DNA of 64,000 nt from an uncultured Oscillospiraceae bacterium. Its GTDB lineage: Bacteria; Bacillota; Clostridia; Oscillospirales; Oscillospiraceae. Positions 16,021 through 25,300 of the stretch are shown in pieces. The translations under genes and the position numbers were made by a program. Position 1 is the stretch's first letter; the number at the start of each line of letters is the position of its first letter. A model generated the notes under the pieces. That model saw only the letters and a program-made list of their open reading frames with translations. It made no database searches and was not told where the DNA came from. The stretch spans positions 1 through 64,000 of the forward strand of contig CALWXF010000005.1 of NCBI GenBank assembly GCA_944385445.1. The letters are read 5' to 3'.

Positions 16021-17568
16021 ATGAATCGGATACTGACGCATATCGGAACGTTGTTGTTTCACAGGCTGGGCATTATAGCGGTATTGATCGTCGTTCAGCT
16101 GGGGTTCTACGGGTTTGCCCTTTCCAGGCTACAGAATTTCCCCTACTACGACATGATACACGGGGCCTTTTTGGTCCTGTCTATCCTGGTGGTGGTGTGG
16201 ATTGTGGCCAGTAAGAGTAACCCAGGGTATAAAATCAGCTGGATCATCATGGTTCTGGGACTGATGCCCTTCGGGTCGCTGGCCTATCTGCTCCTGGGCG
16301 GAAACCACCTGTCCAACTTCAACCAGAAGCGTCTGCGCATCATGGAGGACAAAATCTGCCAGAATCTAGGGGAGGAGTGCCACCGCTCTGGGGCTATGAC
16401 CCAGCTCATTGGCTCGGATACGGCGTGTATGGCCAACTACCTGGAGCAGGTGGCCCACTGTCCCGTGTACGGCAACACTAGGAGCCACTACTATCCCCTG
16501 GGGGACAACTGTTACAGCGACATTCTGGCCGCCCTGTGGGGCGCCAAGCGGTATATCTTCATCGAGTATTTTATCATTGAAGAGGGGAAGCTTTGGAACT
16601 CCATCCTGGATGTGCTGCAAGTGAAGGTGCAGCAGGGGGTAGAGGTCCGGGTCATCTACGACGACGTGGGGTCCATCTTCACCCTCCCGGCGGACTATCC
16701 GGAGCGGTTGGAAAAGCTGGGTATCCAGTGCCGGGTGTTCAACCGTATTCTCCCGGTGGTGTCCCTGCGGCAGAATAACCGGGACCACCGGAAGTATATG
16801 ATCATCGACGGAACGGTGGCCTTCACCGGGGGCATTAACATGGCCGACGAGTATATCAACGTCAAGTCCCGGTTCGGCCACTGGAAGGACTCCGCCATCC
16901 GCCTGGAGGGGGATGCGGTGTGGTCCATGACCGTGTCGTTCCTGTCCATGTGGGACTTCACTGAGAACAGTGCGGAGGACTTTGACGGCTACCGGCCGGA
17001 GCCCTCGGCGTGGAGCGAGGTGGGCTATGTGCAGCCCTACCAGGACTGCCCCTGGGATAATGAGCCGGTGGGACTGTCGGTGTACCTCAACCTCATCAAC
17101 CGGGCCAAGCGGTATGTGTACATCACCACGCCGTACCTGGTCATTGACTACTCCATGACGGTGGCCCTCACCACCGCCGCAAAGTCCGGGGTGGATGTGC
17201 GCATCATCACCCCCCATATCCCGGACAAGAAGACGGTGTTTGAGGTGACCCGGGCCCACTACGATGAGCTTCTGGAGGCAGGGGTGAAAATCTACGAGTA
17301 CACCCCCGGCTTCATTCACAGCAAAAACTTTGTGGTGGATGACTGCTATGCCACGGTGGGCACCGTGAATATGGACTACCGCAGCATGTTTCTGCACTTT
17401 GAAAACGGGGTGCTCCTGTACGGCACCCCCACCGTCCACCACATCCGGGACGACTTTTTGAGTACTCAGGATAAGAGCGTGGCGGTGACGTTGGAGCAGT
17501 GCAAGAGCGTGCCCTACTACCGCCGTTTGGGACGGGAGATCTTGCAGGTGTTTGCGCCGCTGTTATAA
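16021..17568 (+). CDS. cls: Cardiolipin synthase
   Basis: The 515-residue membrane enzyme joins two phosphatidylglycerols to cardiolipin. Three hydrophobic segments lie at the N terminus (residues about 15-90). Two phospholipase D motifs follow: HRKYMIIDG with FTGGIN near residue 260, and HSKNFVVDD with GTVNMDYRS near residue 435. Length fits the ClsA type. It begins 12 bases after dnaE and ends at a strong bidirectional hairpin. Confidence 0.95.
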   Translation: MNRILTHIGTLLFHRLGIIAVLIVVQLGFYGFALSRLQNFPYYDMIHGAFLVLSILVVVWIVASKSNPGYKISWIIMVLGLMPFGSLAYLLLGGNHLSNFNQKRLRIMEDKICQNLGEECHRSGAMTQLIGSDTACMANYLEQVAHCPVYGNTRSHYYPLGDNCYSDILAALWGAKRYIFIEYFIIEEGKLWNSILDVLQVKVQQGVEVRVIYDDVGSIFTLPADYPERLEKLGIQCRVFNRILPVVSLRQNNRDHRKYMIIDGTVAFTGGINMADEYINVKSRFGHWKDSAIRLEGDAVWSMTVSFLSMWDFTENSAEDFDGYRPEPSAWSEVGYVQPYQDCPWDNEPVGLSVYLNLINRAKRYVYITTPYLVIDYSMTVALTTAAKSGVDVRIITPHIPDKKTVFEVTRAHYDELLEAGVKIYEYTPGFIHSKNFVVDDCYATVGTVNMDYRSMFLHFENGVLLYGTPTVHHIRDDFLSTQDKSVAVTLEQCKSVPYYRRLGREILQVFAPLL

Positions 17569-17569
17569 G

Positions 17570-17617
17570 AAAAAACATGGACCAGGATGTGAGAGAACAT
17601 CCTGGTCCATGTTTTTT
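17570..17617. terminator. Bidirectional terminator between cls and the purine cluster
   Basis: A 21-bp perfect stem with loop GAGAGA is flanked by A and T runs on both sides. It can end both the rightward cls transcript and the leftward pur transcript. Confidence 0.9.
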
Positions 17618-17623
17618 ATCTGG

Positions 17624-18076
17624 TTATTTGCGCAGGTAACGGGCGACTGCCTGTTCCAGCAGCTGCTGTCCCTCTTTGGAGCGGAGCACATCCACCACAG
17701 CGTCGTGGACGGCCTGCTGGAAGCCAGCACTTTTCAGAATGGGGTCCAGCATGGAGCCCTCCTTCACAGGGGAGGGACGGACCGCCGGGGCCCGCTTGGG
17801 TTGGGGTGGAAGATAGGGGGCGGGGTCATCGTCCGGAATTACCCCATTCATCCAGCTATCCTGGGTGGTGGGGTCATTGCTCTCCCCTCGGAGGTAGAAG
17901 AGAGATACGCCAAAATAGGCGGCCACCTTCTTCTGCTGCTCCTGGGTGGGGGTCTGACGCCCCGTCTCGAACTTCTCTACGGCGGTTTTGGGCAGGCCCA
18001 GGGCCAGAGACAGCTCCGGGCGGCTCATGCCCTTCTGAGTGCGCAATTCCGTGATGCGCTGGGCCAAGGTAATCAT
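17624..18076 (-). CDS. XRE-family helix-turn-helix protein at the end of the purine operon
   Basis: The 150-residue protein has an N-terminal XRE helix-turn-helix (ITELRTQKGMSRPELSLAL, residues 8-26). The core KTAVEKFETGRQTPT follows. After a proline-rich linker (about 83-103) there is a short helical tail. It starts 12 bases downstream of purD and precedes the terminator, so it is probably co-transcribed with purine genes. No ligand domain is visible. Its target, possibly this operon, is unknown. Confidence 0.85.
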   Translation of the reverse strand: MITLAQRITELRTQKGMSRPELSLALGLPKTAVEKFETGRQTPTQEQQKKVAAYFGVSLFYLRGESNDPTTQDSWMNGVIPDDDPAPYLPPQPKRAPAVRPSPVKEGSMLDPILKSAGFQQAVHDAVVDVLRSKEGQQLLEQAVARYLRK

Positions 18077-18088
18077 AGAAAACGCTCC

Positions 18089-19345
18089 TTAAAATGCGTG
18101 TCCAATGTCGGTGCGGAAGTGCATGTCCGTAAAGGAGATGTGCTTGCCTGCCTCATAGGCTTTGGCAATGGCCTCTTCCAGGGTGGGGGCGGTGGTGGTG
18201 ACACCCAGCACGCGGCCGCCGTTGGTGACATACTGGCCGTCTTTCAGGGCGGTGCCAGCGTGGAACACCACGGAGGTCTGGCCCGCCTCTTCCAGCCCGG
18301 AGATGGGGTAACCCTTCTTGTAGTCCAGGGGATAGCCACCGGAGGCCAGCACCAGTACGCACCCGGCCTCCTTCTTCCACTGAATGTCCAGCTGGTCCAG
18401 GGTACCGTCCACACAGGCCTGGAGCACATCCATCAAATCGGTGTCCAGCAGGGAGAGCACCACCTGGCACTCGGGGTCACCGAAGCGGGCGTTGTACTCC
18501 ACCACCCGGGGGCCCTTGGGGGTGAGCATGAGGCCAAAGTAGATGACCCCGTGGAAGGGGCGGCCCTCTGCCTGGAGGGCGTCAATGGTGGGCTGGAAAA
18601 TCTCCTCCATGCACTGCTTGGCAATCTCAGGGGTGTACTGGGGAGGGGGAGAGATGGCGCCCATGCCGCCGGTGTTGGGGCCCTGGTTGCCGTCAAAGGC
18701 CCGCTTGTGGTCCTGGCTGGCGGGCATGGGCACCACATGCTTGCCGTCGGCAAAGGCCAACACGGTGACCTCGGGGCCCACCATGCACTCCTCGATGACC
18801 ACGGTGGAGCCAGACTCGCCGAACTTCTTGTCTGCCATCATCTCGGTGGCGGCCTGTTTGGCCTCCTCTACGGTGGCGGCTACCACCACGCCCTTGCCCA
18901 GGGCCAGGCCGTCGGCCTTTACCACGATGGGAGCGCCCTGCTCTTCAATGTAGGCCAGAGCCTTGTCCAGCTCGGTGAAGGTGGCATAGGCAGCGGTGGG
19001 GATGTGGTACTTGGCCATCAGCTCCTTGGAGAAGGCCTTGCTGGCCTCGATGATGGCGGCGTTGGCCCGGGGGCCGAAGGCGGGGATGCCCGCCTCCTCC
19101 AGGGCGTCCACCATGCCCATGGCCAGGGGATCGTCGGGAGCAACCATGACGAAATCCATTTTATTTTCCTTGGCCCAAGCTACCATGCCGGGAACATCGG
19201 TGGCCTTGACATCCACACAGGTGGCCAGCTGGGCAATGCCAGCATTGCCGGGGGCGCAGAACAGCTCAGTGACCTTGGGGGACTGGGCCAGCTTCCAGCA
19301 GATGGCGTGCTCCCGGCCGCCGCTGCCCACTACGAGTACTCTCAT
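18089..19345 (-). CDS. purD: Phosphoribosylamine-glycine ligase (GAR synthetase)
   Basis: The 418-residue ATP-grasp enzyme couples phosphoribosylamine to glycine. The N terminus VLVVGSGGREHAICWKLA is diagnostic. ATP-grasp motifs PIVVKADGLALGKGVVVA and EYNARFGDPECQ are present. It follows the AICAR transformylase gene by 15 bases in the leftward purO-purH-purD unit controlled by the ZTP riboswitch. Confidence 0.97.
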   Translation of the reverse strand: MRVLVVGSGGREHAICWKLAQSPKVTELFCAPGNAGIAQLATCVDVKATDVPGMVAWAKENKMDFVMVAPDDPLAMGMVDALEEAGIPAFGPRANAAIIEASKAFSKELMAKYHIPTAAYATFTELDKALAYIEEQGAPIVVKADGLALGKGVVVAATVEEAKQAATEMMADKKFGESGSTVVIEECMVGPEVTVLAFADGKHVVPMPASQDHKRAFDGNQGPNTGGMGAISPPPQYTPEIAKQCMEEIFQPTIDALQAEGRPFHGVIYFGLMLTPKGPRVVEYNARFGDPECQVVLSLLDTDLMDVLQACVDGTLDQLDIQWKKEAGCVLVLASGGYPLDYKKGYPISGLEEAGQTSVVFHAGTALKDGQYVTNGGRVLGVTTTAPTLEEAIAKAYEAGKHISFTDMHFRTDIGHAF

Positions 19346-19360
19346 GGGGTGACCCTCCTC

Positions 19361-20533
19361 TTAGTGGTGGAACAGGCGCATGCCGGTGAAGGCCATGACG
19401 ATGCCGTACTTGTTGCAGGTTTCGATGACGTTGTCGTCCCGGATGGAGCCGCCGGGCTGGGCGATGTACTCCACGCCAGACTTGCGGGCCCGCTCCACGT
19501 TGTCGCCGAAGGGGAAGAAGGCGTCGGAGCCCACGGACACGCCATGCATCTGGGCAATCCAGGCCTTTTTCTCCTCCCGGGTCAGGGGCTCGGGTTTGAC
19601 CTTGAAGGTCTCCTGCCACACGCCCTCGGCCAGCACATCCTCGTACTCGTCGGAGATGTACACGTCGATGGCGTTGTCCCGGTTGGGACGGCGGATGTTG
19701 TCCACAAACTGGAGGCCCAGAACCTTGGGGTGCTGGCGCAGCATCCAGTTGTCCGCCTTGGAGCCAGCCAGACGGGTGCAGTGGATACGGCTCTGCTGTC
19801 CGGCGCCCACGCCGATGGTCTGGCCGTTCTTGACGTAGCACACGGAGTTGGACTGGGTGTACTTCAGAGTCAGCAGGGCCAGGAGCAGGTCGTGGCGGGC
19901 GGCCTCGGGCAGCTCCTTGTTCTCGGTGACGATGTTGTCCAGCAGGCTCTCGTTGATCTCGAAGTTGTTGTAGCCCTGCTGGAAGGTGATGCCGTAGATG
20001 TGGCGGGTCTCAATGGGGGAGGGCTCGTAGTTGGGGTCGATCTGCACTACGTTGTAGTTGCCCTTCTTCTTGGTCTTGAGAATGGCCAGGGCCTCGTCGG
20101 TGTAGCCGGGGGCGATGATGCCGTCGGAAACCTCCATGGCCAGGAACCGGGCGGTGGCCTCGTCGCACACGTCGGACAGGGCGGCCCAGTCGCCATAGGA
20201 ACACAGACGGTCCGCACCACGGGCCTTGATGTAGGCGCAGGCGATGGGGGAGGTGTCAAAGCCGTCGGCGAAGTAGATCTGCTTCTCCACGTCGGTGAGG
20301 GGGGTGCCCAAAGCAGCGCCGGCGGGGGAGACATGCTTGAAGGAGGCGGCGGCGGGCAGGCCAGTGGCCTTCTTCAGGGCCTTCACCAGCTGCCAGGAGT
20401 TGAGGGCGTCCATGAAGTTGATGTAGCCGGGCTTGCCGTTGAGGACGGTGAGGGGCAGCTCACCCTCATCCATGTAGATGCGGGCGGGCTTTTGGTTGGG
20501 GTTACAGCCGTATTTCAGTTCCAGTTCGCGCAT
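19361..20533 (-). CDS. purH: Stand-alone AICAR formyltransferase
   Basis: The 390-residue protein corresponds to the C-terminal AICAR transformylase domain of bifunctional PurH. It lacks the roughly 200-residue IMP cyclohydrolase (MGS-like) domain. Motifs include LKYGCNPNQKPA at the N terminus, SFKHVSPAGAA with the catalytic Lys-His pair (near 66-67), and SDAFFPFGDNVERA near the end. It transfers formyl from 10-formyl-THF to AICAR. The missing cyclohydrolase step is supplied by the gene directly upstream (purO, 3-base gap). Confidence 0.93.
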   Translation of the reverse strand: MRELELKYGCNPNQKPARIYMDEGELPLTVLNGKPGYINFMDALNSWQLVKALKKATGLPAAASFKHVSPAGAALGTPLTDVEKQIYFADGFDTSPIACAYIKARGADRLCSYGDWAALSDVCDEATARFLAMEVSDGIIAPGYTDEALAILKTKKKGNYNVVQIDPNYEPSPIETRHIYGITFQQGYNNFEINESLLDNIVTENKELPEAARHDLLLALLTLKYTQSNSVCYVKNGQTIGVGAGQQSRIHCTRLAGSKADNWMLRQHPKVLGLQFVDNIRRPNRDNAIDVYISDEYEDVLAEGVWQETFKVKPEPLTREEKKAWIAQMHGVSVGSDAFFPFGDNVERARKSGVEYIAQPGGSIRDDNVIETCNKYGIVMAFTGMRLFHH

Positions 20534-20536
20534 GAT

Positions 20537-21250
20537 TTAAACCTCCCAGTGTTTGTTGATGATGGAAGTCTCGGTGTCTCCGGTCTCCAGGTCGATGTAG
20601 CGGACGAAGAGGGAGACCTTGTTCTCGTCGTTGAGGGACAGCCACAGGTCCCCGGCCAGGGTCTCGGCGTCGGGGGCGGTGATGGCTACCAGACGGGGCT
20701 CACCCTCGAAGGAGGGCAGGGGGTCCAGGTTCTCCTGGTAGGTGTGGATGAAGTGTCCGGTGCCGGGCAGGGGGGCGTCGTACTCGTAGAAGTAGCGCAG
20801 GTTGCAGTCGGGGTTGCCGTAGGCGGACTTCAGGATGGACAGCTTGTAGCTGCCGTCCTTGAGGAGCAGACCGGAGATGCGAGGGGTGTAGTTGGGGGGA
20901 TCGGGCTCGAAGCAGCGGGAGCGCAGGGACTCGGCAAAGGTCTTGCCGGCCAGCAGGCCCTGCTGGATGGTGTCGGTCTGGTCGCCGTTGGTGACAATGG
21001 TGTCCTCGCCCACCTGGCGCACGGGGTGATAGATGATCAGGGAGGGGTCGGTCATCTTGCTCTCGTCATAGGCCCGGGTGCGGATGCCGTCGTCCGTCTC
21101 CTCGAAGATGCGGTTGCGGCTGTTTTCACTGCGGCCCATGATGAAGTAGGCGATCACCGCATGGCGGTTGTCAGCGGTGCGGCCCAGCACGATGCCTCGG
21201 CCGGGGTAGGGGTTACGGGACAGCTCCTGGCACAGATCCAAAGTTGTCAT
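20537..21250 (-). CDS. purO: PurO-type IMP cyclohydrolase
   Basis: The 237-residue protein begins with NPYPGRGIVLGRT and continues GRSENSRNR, typical of the archaeal-type IMP cyclohydrolase family (PurO). It closes FAICAR to IMP, the last step of de novo purine synthesis. It is the first gene after the ZTP riboswitch and lies 3 bases from the AICAR transformylase gene, so the two replace bifunctional PurH. The ribosome site GAGGAGGT lies 7 bases before the ATG. Confidence 0.88.
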   Translation of the reverse strand: MTTLDLCQELSRNPYPGRGIVLGRTADNRHAVIAYFIMGRSENSRNRIFEETDDGIRTRAYDESKMTDPSLIIYHPVRQVGEDTIVTNGDQTDTIQQGLLAGKTFAESLRSRCFEPDPPNYTPRISGLLLKDGSYKLSILKSAYGNPDCNLRYFYEYDAPLPGTGHFIHTYQENLDPLPSFEGEPRLVAITAPDAETLAGDLWLSLNDENKVSLFVRYIDLETGDTETSIINKHWEV

Positions 21251-21280
21251 AGTGGTACCTCCTCAAAGTGTTGGTCAAAG

Positions 21281-21317
21281 AAAAAAGGGCGCACCTATCC
21301 ACAAAATAGGTGCGCCC
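21281..21317 (-). terminator. Riboswitch expression-platform terminator
   Basis: On the minus strand, a 12-bp stem (GGGCGCACCTAT and its complement) is followed by TTTTTT. The first GGGC of the stem is also the conserved 3' end of the upstream aptamer, so ligand binding should prevent hairpin formation. Confidence 0.85.
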
Positions 21318-21380
21318 AGACGGTCGGCATTTCTACGGCTATACTCCCTGTGGTCAACCCACTTCCGTCAGTCATATAGC
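21314..21380 (-). promoter_or_regulatory. ZTP riboswitch (pfl motif)
   Basis: On the minus strand the aptamer reads TGACTGACGG, then GTGGGTTGACCACAGGGAG, and later GCCGACCGTCTGGGC. These match the ZTP (pfl) consensus, with GACGG pairing CCGTC as P1 and a 3' CUGGGC. ZTP accumulates when 10-formyl-THF is limiting. Here it would switch on purO, purH and purD, whose transformylase uses that cofactor. Confidence 0.85.
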
Positions 21381-21386
21381 CTGTTA

Positions 21387-21416
21387 ACTATATCATGCCC
21401 TGAGCGCCTTTGTCAA
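21387..21416 (-). promoter_or_regulatory. Promoter of the purO-purH-purD unit
   Basis: On the minus strand, TTGACA (21416..21411) overlaps the purN stop codon. An 18-base spacer and TATAGT (21392..21387) follow. It sits immediately upstream of the ZTP aptamer. Confidence 0.75.
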
Positions 21417-22051
21417 GCTTGCGGGGGCAGAATGTGGACCACTCGGCCCTCGACACGCAGACGGTCTTGGCAGAACAGGGAGACGGCCTGAGGCAGGATG
21501 TGCCACTCGGCCTGCTCCATGATGCGATGCTGCAAGGTCTCGGGGGTGTCCCCCTCCTCCACAGCCACGGCTTTTTGCAGTACGATGGGGCCGCCGTCGC
21601 ACTCCTCCGAGACAAAGTGGACGGTGGCACCGGACACCTTCACCCCATACTCCAGGGCCTTTTCGTGGACGTGGAGGCCGTAGCATCCCTCTCCGCAGAA
21701 GGAGGGAATGAGGGCGGGGTGGACGTTCAAGATGGCGTTGGGGTAGGCCTGCACCATCTCTTCGGTGAGAATGATCATAAATCCTGCCAGCACCACCAGG
21801 TCAATGTCCAGGTCTTTGAGCTTGGACACCAGAGCCTGGGTCATGGCCTGGTTGGAGGAATACTCCTTGCGGGGGATGACGTAGTGGGGAATCCCCGCTT
21901 TCTCTGCCCGATCCAGAGCGTATACCCCAGCCTTGGAGGAGATGACGGCGGCAATGGTGCCGCCGCCCAGCTCACCCCGGGCCTGGGCGTCAATGAGGGC
22001 TTGCAGGTTGGTGCCGCCACCGGACACCAAAACGGCAATACGCTTTCCCAT
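21413..22051 (-). CDS. purN: Phosphoribosylglycinamide formyltransferase
   Basis: The 212-residue enzyme formylates GAR with 10-formyl-THF. It starts with IAVLVSGGGTNLQALIDA. The catalytic segment is LNVHPALIPSFCGEGCYG, with asparagine and histidine in place, and HFVSEECDGGPI follows. It lies 3 bases after purM. Its 3' end carries the -35 of the next transcription unit. Confidence 0.96.
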   Translation of the reverse strand: MGKRIAVLVSGGGTNLQALIDAQARGELGGGTIAAVISSKAGVYALDRAEKAGIPHYVIPRKEYSSNQAMTQALVSKLKDLDIDLVVLAGFMIILTEEMVQAYPNAILNVHPALIPSFCGEGCYGLHVHEKALEYGVKVSGATVHFVSEECDGGPIVLQKAVAVEEGDTPETLQHRIMEQAEWHILPQAVSLFCQDRLRVEGRVVHILPPQA

Positions 22052-22054
22052 GAG

Positions 22055-23104
22055 TTATACCAGCTCCACGCCAGCCTCGCCAGCGACCACGCTGCCGATC
22101 TGGTAGGCGGTCTCGCCAGCTGCGGCCAGGGCGTCCAGAGCGGCCTGTGCCTGAGCGGCGGGGACAGCCAGAATCATGCCGATGCCCATGTTGAAGGTGT
22201 TGTACATGTCCCGAGCGGGGATGTTGCCTGCCTTCTGGATGAGGGAGAAGATGGGCAGGGTGGGGAAGGAGTCCAGCTTGATCTGGGCGGTAAGGCCGTC
22301 CACCATCATGCGGGGCACATTCTCATAGAAGCCGCCGCCGGTGATGTGGCTGACGGCGTGGACATCCACGCCAGCGCCCAGCACGGCCTTCACGGCCTTG
22401 ACATAGATGCGGGTGGGCTCCAGCAGGGCCTCGCCCAGGCTCTTTCCGTTCAGTTCATCCATGGGGGTGGTGAGGTCGGCGTGCTCCACGTCGAAGACCT
22501 TACGAACCAGGGAGAAGCCGTTGGAGTGGACGCCAGAGGAGGCCAGACCGATGAGCACGTCACCCTCAGCCAGGGACTTGCCGTCAATGATCTTCTCCTC
22601 GTCCACCATGCCCACGGAGAACCCAGCCAGGTCGTACTCGTCCACGGGGTAGAAGCCGGGCATCTCGGCGGTCTCGCCGCCCACCAGGGCGCAGCCGGCC
22701 TGGCGGCAGCCCTCAGTGATGCCGGTGACAATGTCAGCGATGCGGGCGGGGTCGTTCTTGCCGCAGGCGATGTAGTCCAGGAAGAACAGGGGCATAGCGC
22801 CGCCGCAGATGATGTCGTTGACGCACATGGCCACGCAGTCGATGCCCACAGTGTCGTGCTTGTTCATGAGAAAAGCCAGCTTCAGCTTGGTGCCTACGCC
22901 GTCGGTGCCGGACACCAGCACGGGCTTCTTCATGCCGCTCATGTCGGGGGCAAACATGCCGCCAAAGCCACCCAGGGTACCCATGACCCCGGGGATGTAG
23001 GTGGATTCCACCATGGGCTTGATGCGGCGTACCGCCTCGTAACCGGCGGTAACGTCTACACCAGCGGCGGCGTAGGAAGCAGAGTGAGAGTCAGAATGAT
23101 TCAT
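22055..23104 (-). CDS. purM: AIR synthetase
   Basis: The 349-residue enzyme closes FGAM to AIR using ATP. Features are [15 protein letters not shown] at the N terminus, [12 protein letters not shown] near residue 70, and [20 protein letters not shown]. The start at 23104 has AAAGGAGT upstream; a longer frame to 23140 lacks family similarity. It overlaps no neighbour and lies 5 bases after purF. Confidence 0.96.
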   Translation of the reverse strand: MNHSDSHSASYAAAGVDVTAGYEAVRRIKPMVESTYIPGVMGTLGGFGGMFAPDMSGMKKPVLVSGTDGVGTKLKLAFLMNKHDTVGIDCVAMCVNDIICGGAMPLFFLDYIACGKNDPARIADIVTGITEGCRQAGCALVGGETAEMPGFYPVDEYDLAGFSVGMVDEEKIIDGKSLAEGDVLIGLASSGVHSNGFSLVRKVFDVEHADLTTPMDELNGKSLGEALLEPTRIYVKAVKAVLGAGVDVHAVSHITGGGFYENVPRMMVDGLTAQIKLDSFPTLPIFSLIQKAGNIPARDMYNTFNMGIGMILAVPAAQAQAALDALAAAGETAYQIGSVVAGEAGVELV

Positions 23105-23109
23105 GAAGA

Positions 23110-24534
23110 TTACTCCTTTCCGTTCCAGCAGTAGGTGCACACCTTGTCACGATCCAGACCAATGGACTCCAGCAGGCCGTCCAGGGACTGATAGCCCAGG
23201 GAGTCAAAGCCCATCTTCTCACAGATGGCCTTGAGCATACACTGGCCACGCTCTGTATTGGCGTCGGCGTACTCCTCCAGGTGCTTCTGACCTTCGTCGC
23301 CCTCCAGCTCCTGGATGGTGCGCCGGGCCAGCAGGTCCATGTCGGAGTTGCCCCGGGAGAAGTTCAGATACTTGCAGCTGTACATGATGGGGGGGCAGGC
23401 AGAGCGCATGTGCACTTCCTTGGCCCCGGATTCGTAGAGGAAGTCCACGGTCTCCCGCAGCTGGGTGCCACGGACGATGGAGTCGTCCACGAACAGAAGC
23501 TTCTTGTCCTGAATGAGCTCAGGCACAGGAATCTGCTTCATCTTGGCCACCTGGTTGCGCACTTCCTGATTGGCAGGCATGAAGGAGCGGGGCCAGGTGG
23601 GGGTGTATTTCACGAAGGGACGGGCAAACTGCTTGCCGCTTTGGTTGGCGTAGCCGATGGCGTGGGGCACACCGGAGTCGGGCACGCCGGCTACAAAGTC
23701 CACGTCGGGCATGACGCCCCGGGCTGCTTCGTCCCGGGCCATGGTCTCGCCGTTGCGGTAGCGCATGACCTCTACGTTGACCCCCTCATAGTTGGAGTTG
23801 GGGTAGCCGTAATAGGTCCACAGGAAAGAGCAGATTTTCATCTCCTCGCCAGCGGGGACCAGGGTCTCAAAGCCGTCAGCGGTGACCCGCACGATCTCAC
23901 GGGGGCCCAGCTCATAGGCATCCTCATAGCCCAGCTTGTGGTAGGCGAAGGACTCGAAGGACACACAGTGTCCCTCGGGGTCCTTACCGATGAGGACGGG
24001 CAGACGGCCCAGACGGTCCCGGGCGGCGATAATCTCGCCGTGCTCGGTGAGGATGAGCAGGGTCATGGACCCTTCAATGAGCTCCTGGGCGTTGCAGATG
24101 CCGTCAATGAGGTTGGTCTTCTGGTTGATGAGGGCGGCGGTGAGCTCGGTGGAGTTGACCTTGCCGGAACTCATGGCCATGAACTGGTGGCCGGGGGTGG
24201 AGAAGTGCTGGGCCACCAGCTGGTCGGTGTTGGTGATGACACCCACGGTGGTGATGGCGTACAGACCCAGGTGGGAGCGAACCAGCAGGGGCTGGGGGTC
24301 TGTGTCGCTGATGCAGCCAATGCCGCTGCAGCCGTGAAAGTCTTGGAGATCCTTCTCGAACTTGGTGCGGAAGGGGGTGTTTTCAATGGAGTGGATCTGA
24401 CGCTGGAAGCCGTCGGCGGCGTCATGAATGATCATGCCGCCCCGACGAGTGCCCAGGTGAGAGTGGTAGTCCACGCCGAAAAAGATATCAAGAGTGACGT
24501 CCCGCTTGGAGACGGCGCCAAAAAAGCCTCCCAT
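23110..24534 (-). CDS. purF: Amidophosphoribosyltransferase-like protein lacking the N-terminal cysteine
   Basis: The 474-residue protein matches PurF along its length. An N-terminal class II glutaminase-like domain (residues 1 to about 230) is followed by a phosphoribosyltransferase domain with [14 protein letters not shown] near residue 345. C-terminal cysteines (VCTYC) fit an iron-sulfur site. The N terminus is MGGFFGAV, where active glutaminases have Cys as the first mature residue (CGxxGI). No alternative cysteine or cleavable propeptide is visible nearby, so glutamine use is doubtful. I recall the same variant in other clostridia. It sits between purC and purM. Confidence 0.88.
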   Translation of the reverse strand: MGGFFGAVSKRDVTLDIFFGVDYHSHLGTRRGGMIIHDAADGFQRQIHSIENTPFRTKFEKDLQDFHGCSGIGCISDTDPQPLLVRSHLGLYAITTVGVITNTDQLVAQHFSTPGHQFMAMSSGKVNSTELTAALINQKTNLIDGICNAQELIEGSMTLLILTEHGEIIAARDRLGRLPVLIGKDPEGHCVSFESFAYHKLGYEDAYELGPREIVRVTADGFETLVPAGEEMKICSFLWTYYGYPNSNYEGVNVEVMRYRNGETMARDEAARGVMPDVDFVAGVPDSGVPHAIGYANQSGKQFARPFVKYTPTWPRSFMPANQEVRNQVAKMKQIPVPELIQDKKLLFVDDSIVRGTQLRETVDFLYESGAKEVHMRSACPPIMYSCKYLNFSRGNSDMDLLARRTIQELEGDEGQKHLEEYADANTERGQCMLKAICEKMGFDSLGYQSLDGLLESIGLDRDKVCTYCWNGKE

Positions 24535-24552
24535 GCTGTTCCTCCTAGAAAA

Positions 24553-25263
24553 TTACTTGCCCATGAGGCGGCGGCTCATCTCCTGATAAGCGCCCTCCAC
24601 GTTGCCCAGGTCACGGCGGAAACGGTCCTTGTCCAGCTTCTCACCGGTCTTGGAGTCCCAGAAGCGGCAGGTGTCGGGGCTGATCTCGTCGGCCAGGACG
24701 ATGGTGCCGTCGGAGGTCTTGCCGAACTCCAGCTTGAAGTCCACCAGGGTCACGCCGCACTCGGCCAGAGTCTTCTTCAAGAACTCGTTGACGGCGAAGG
24801 CATAGGTCTTGATCTGCTCGATCTCCTCCCAGGTGGCCAGCTTCAGAGCCACAGCGTGGTAGTCGTTGATGAGGGGGTCGTGGAGATCATCGTTCTTGTA
24901 GGAGAACTCGATGGTGGGCTGGTCGAACACGATGCCTTCCTCCACGCCGTAGCGCTTGGCGAAGGAGCCGGCGGAGATGTTGCGGATGATGACCTCCAGG
25001 GGGACGATGGAAACCTTCTTCACGGCGGTCTCGCGCTCGCTGAGCTCCTCCACCAAGTGGGTGGGAACGCCGGCCTTTTCCAGCTGGGACATGAGGAAGT
25101 TGCTCATCTGGTTGTTGATGGCGCCCTTGCCCAGGATGGTGCCCTTCTTGGCGCCGTCAAAGGCGGTGGCGTCGTCCTTGTAGGAGACGATCACGATATC
25201 GGGGTCCTCGGTGGCGAAAACCTTCTTGGCCTTTCCTTCATACAGCTGTTCCAGTTTGTTCAT
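24553..25263 (-). CDS. purC: SAICAR synthetase
   Basis: The 236-residue enzyme joins CAIR and aspartate. Family motifs are [10 protein letters not shown] at the N terminus, [13 protein letters not shown] near residue 60, [11 protein letters not shown] near 95-105 and [14 protein letters not shown] near 195. ATG 25263 is preceded by AAAGGA and matches the family start; the open frame runs further upstream without similarity. Confidence 0.96.
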   Translation of the reverse strand: MNKLEQLYEGKAKKVFATEDPDIVIVSYKDDATAFDGAKKGTILGKGAINNQMSNFLMSQLEKAGVPTHLVEELSERETAVKKVSIVPLEVIIRNISAGSFAKRYGVEEGIVFDQPTIEFSYKNDDLHDPLINDYHAVALKLATWEEIEQIKTYAFAVNEFLKKTLAECGVTLVDFKLEFGKTSDGTIVLADEISPDTCRFWDSKTGEKLDKDRFRRDLGNVEGAYQEMSRRLMGK

Positions 25264-25300
25264 GATGTTTCGTCCTTTCTCTATGTCGAAGTGAATGAAA

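Noticed and set aside
14200..16062. 620-codon minus-strand open frame opposite dnaE
   Set aside because: Antisense shadow; the Gln/His/Leu-rich product has no domain.
17552..21379. Very long open frame on the plus strand across purD, purH and purO
   Set aside because: It is antisense to three recognised purine genes and encodes Gly/His/Leu/Val-rich sequence with no domains. GC-rich third positions keep the opposite frame open.
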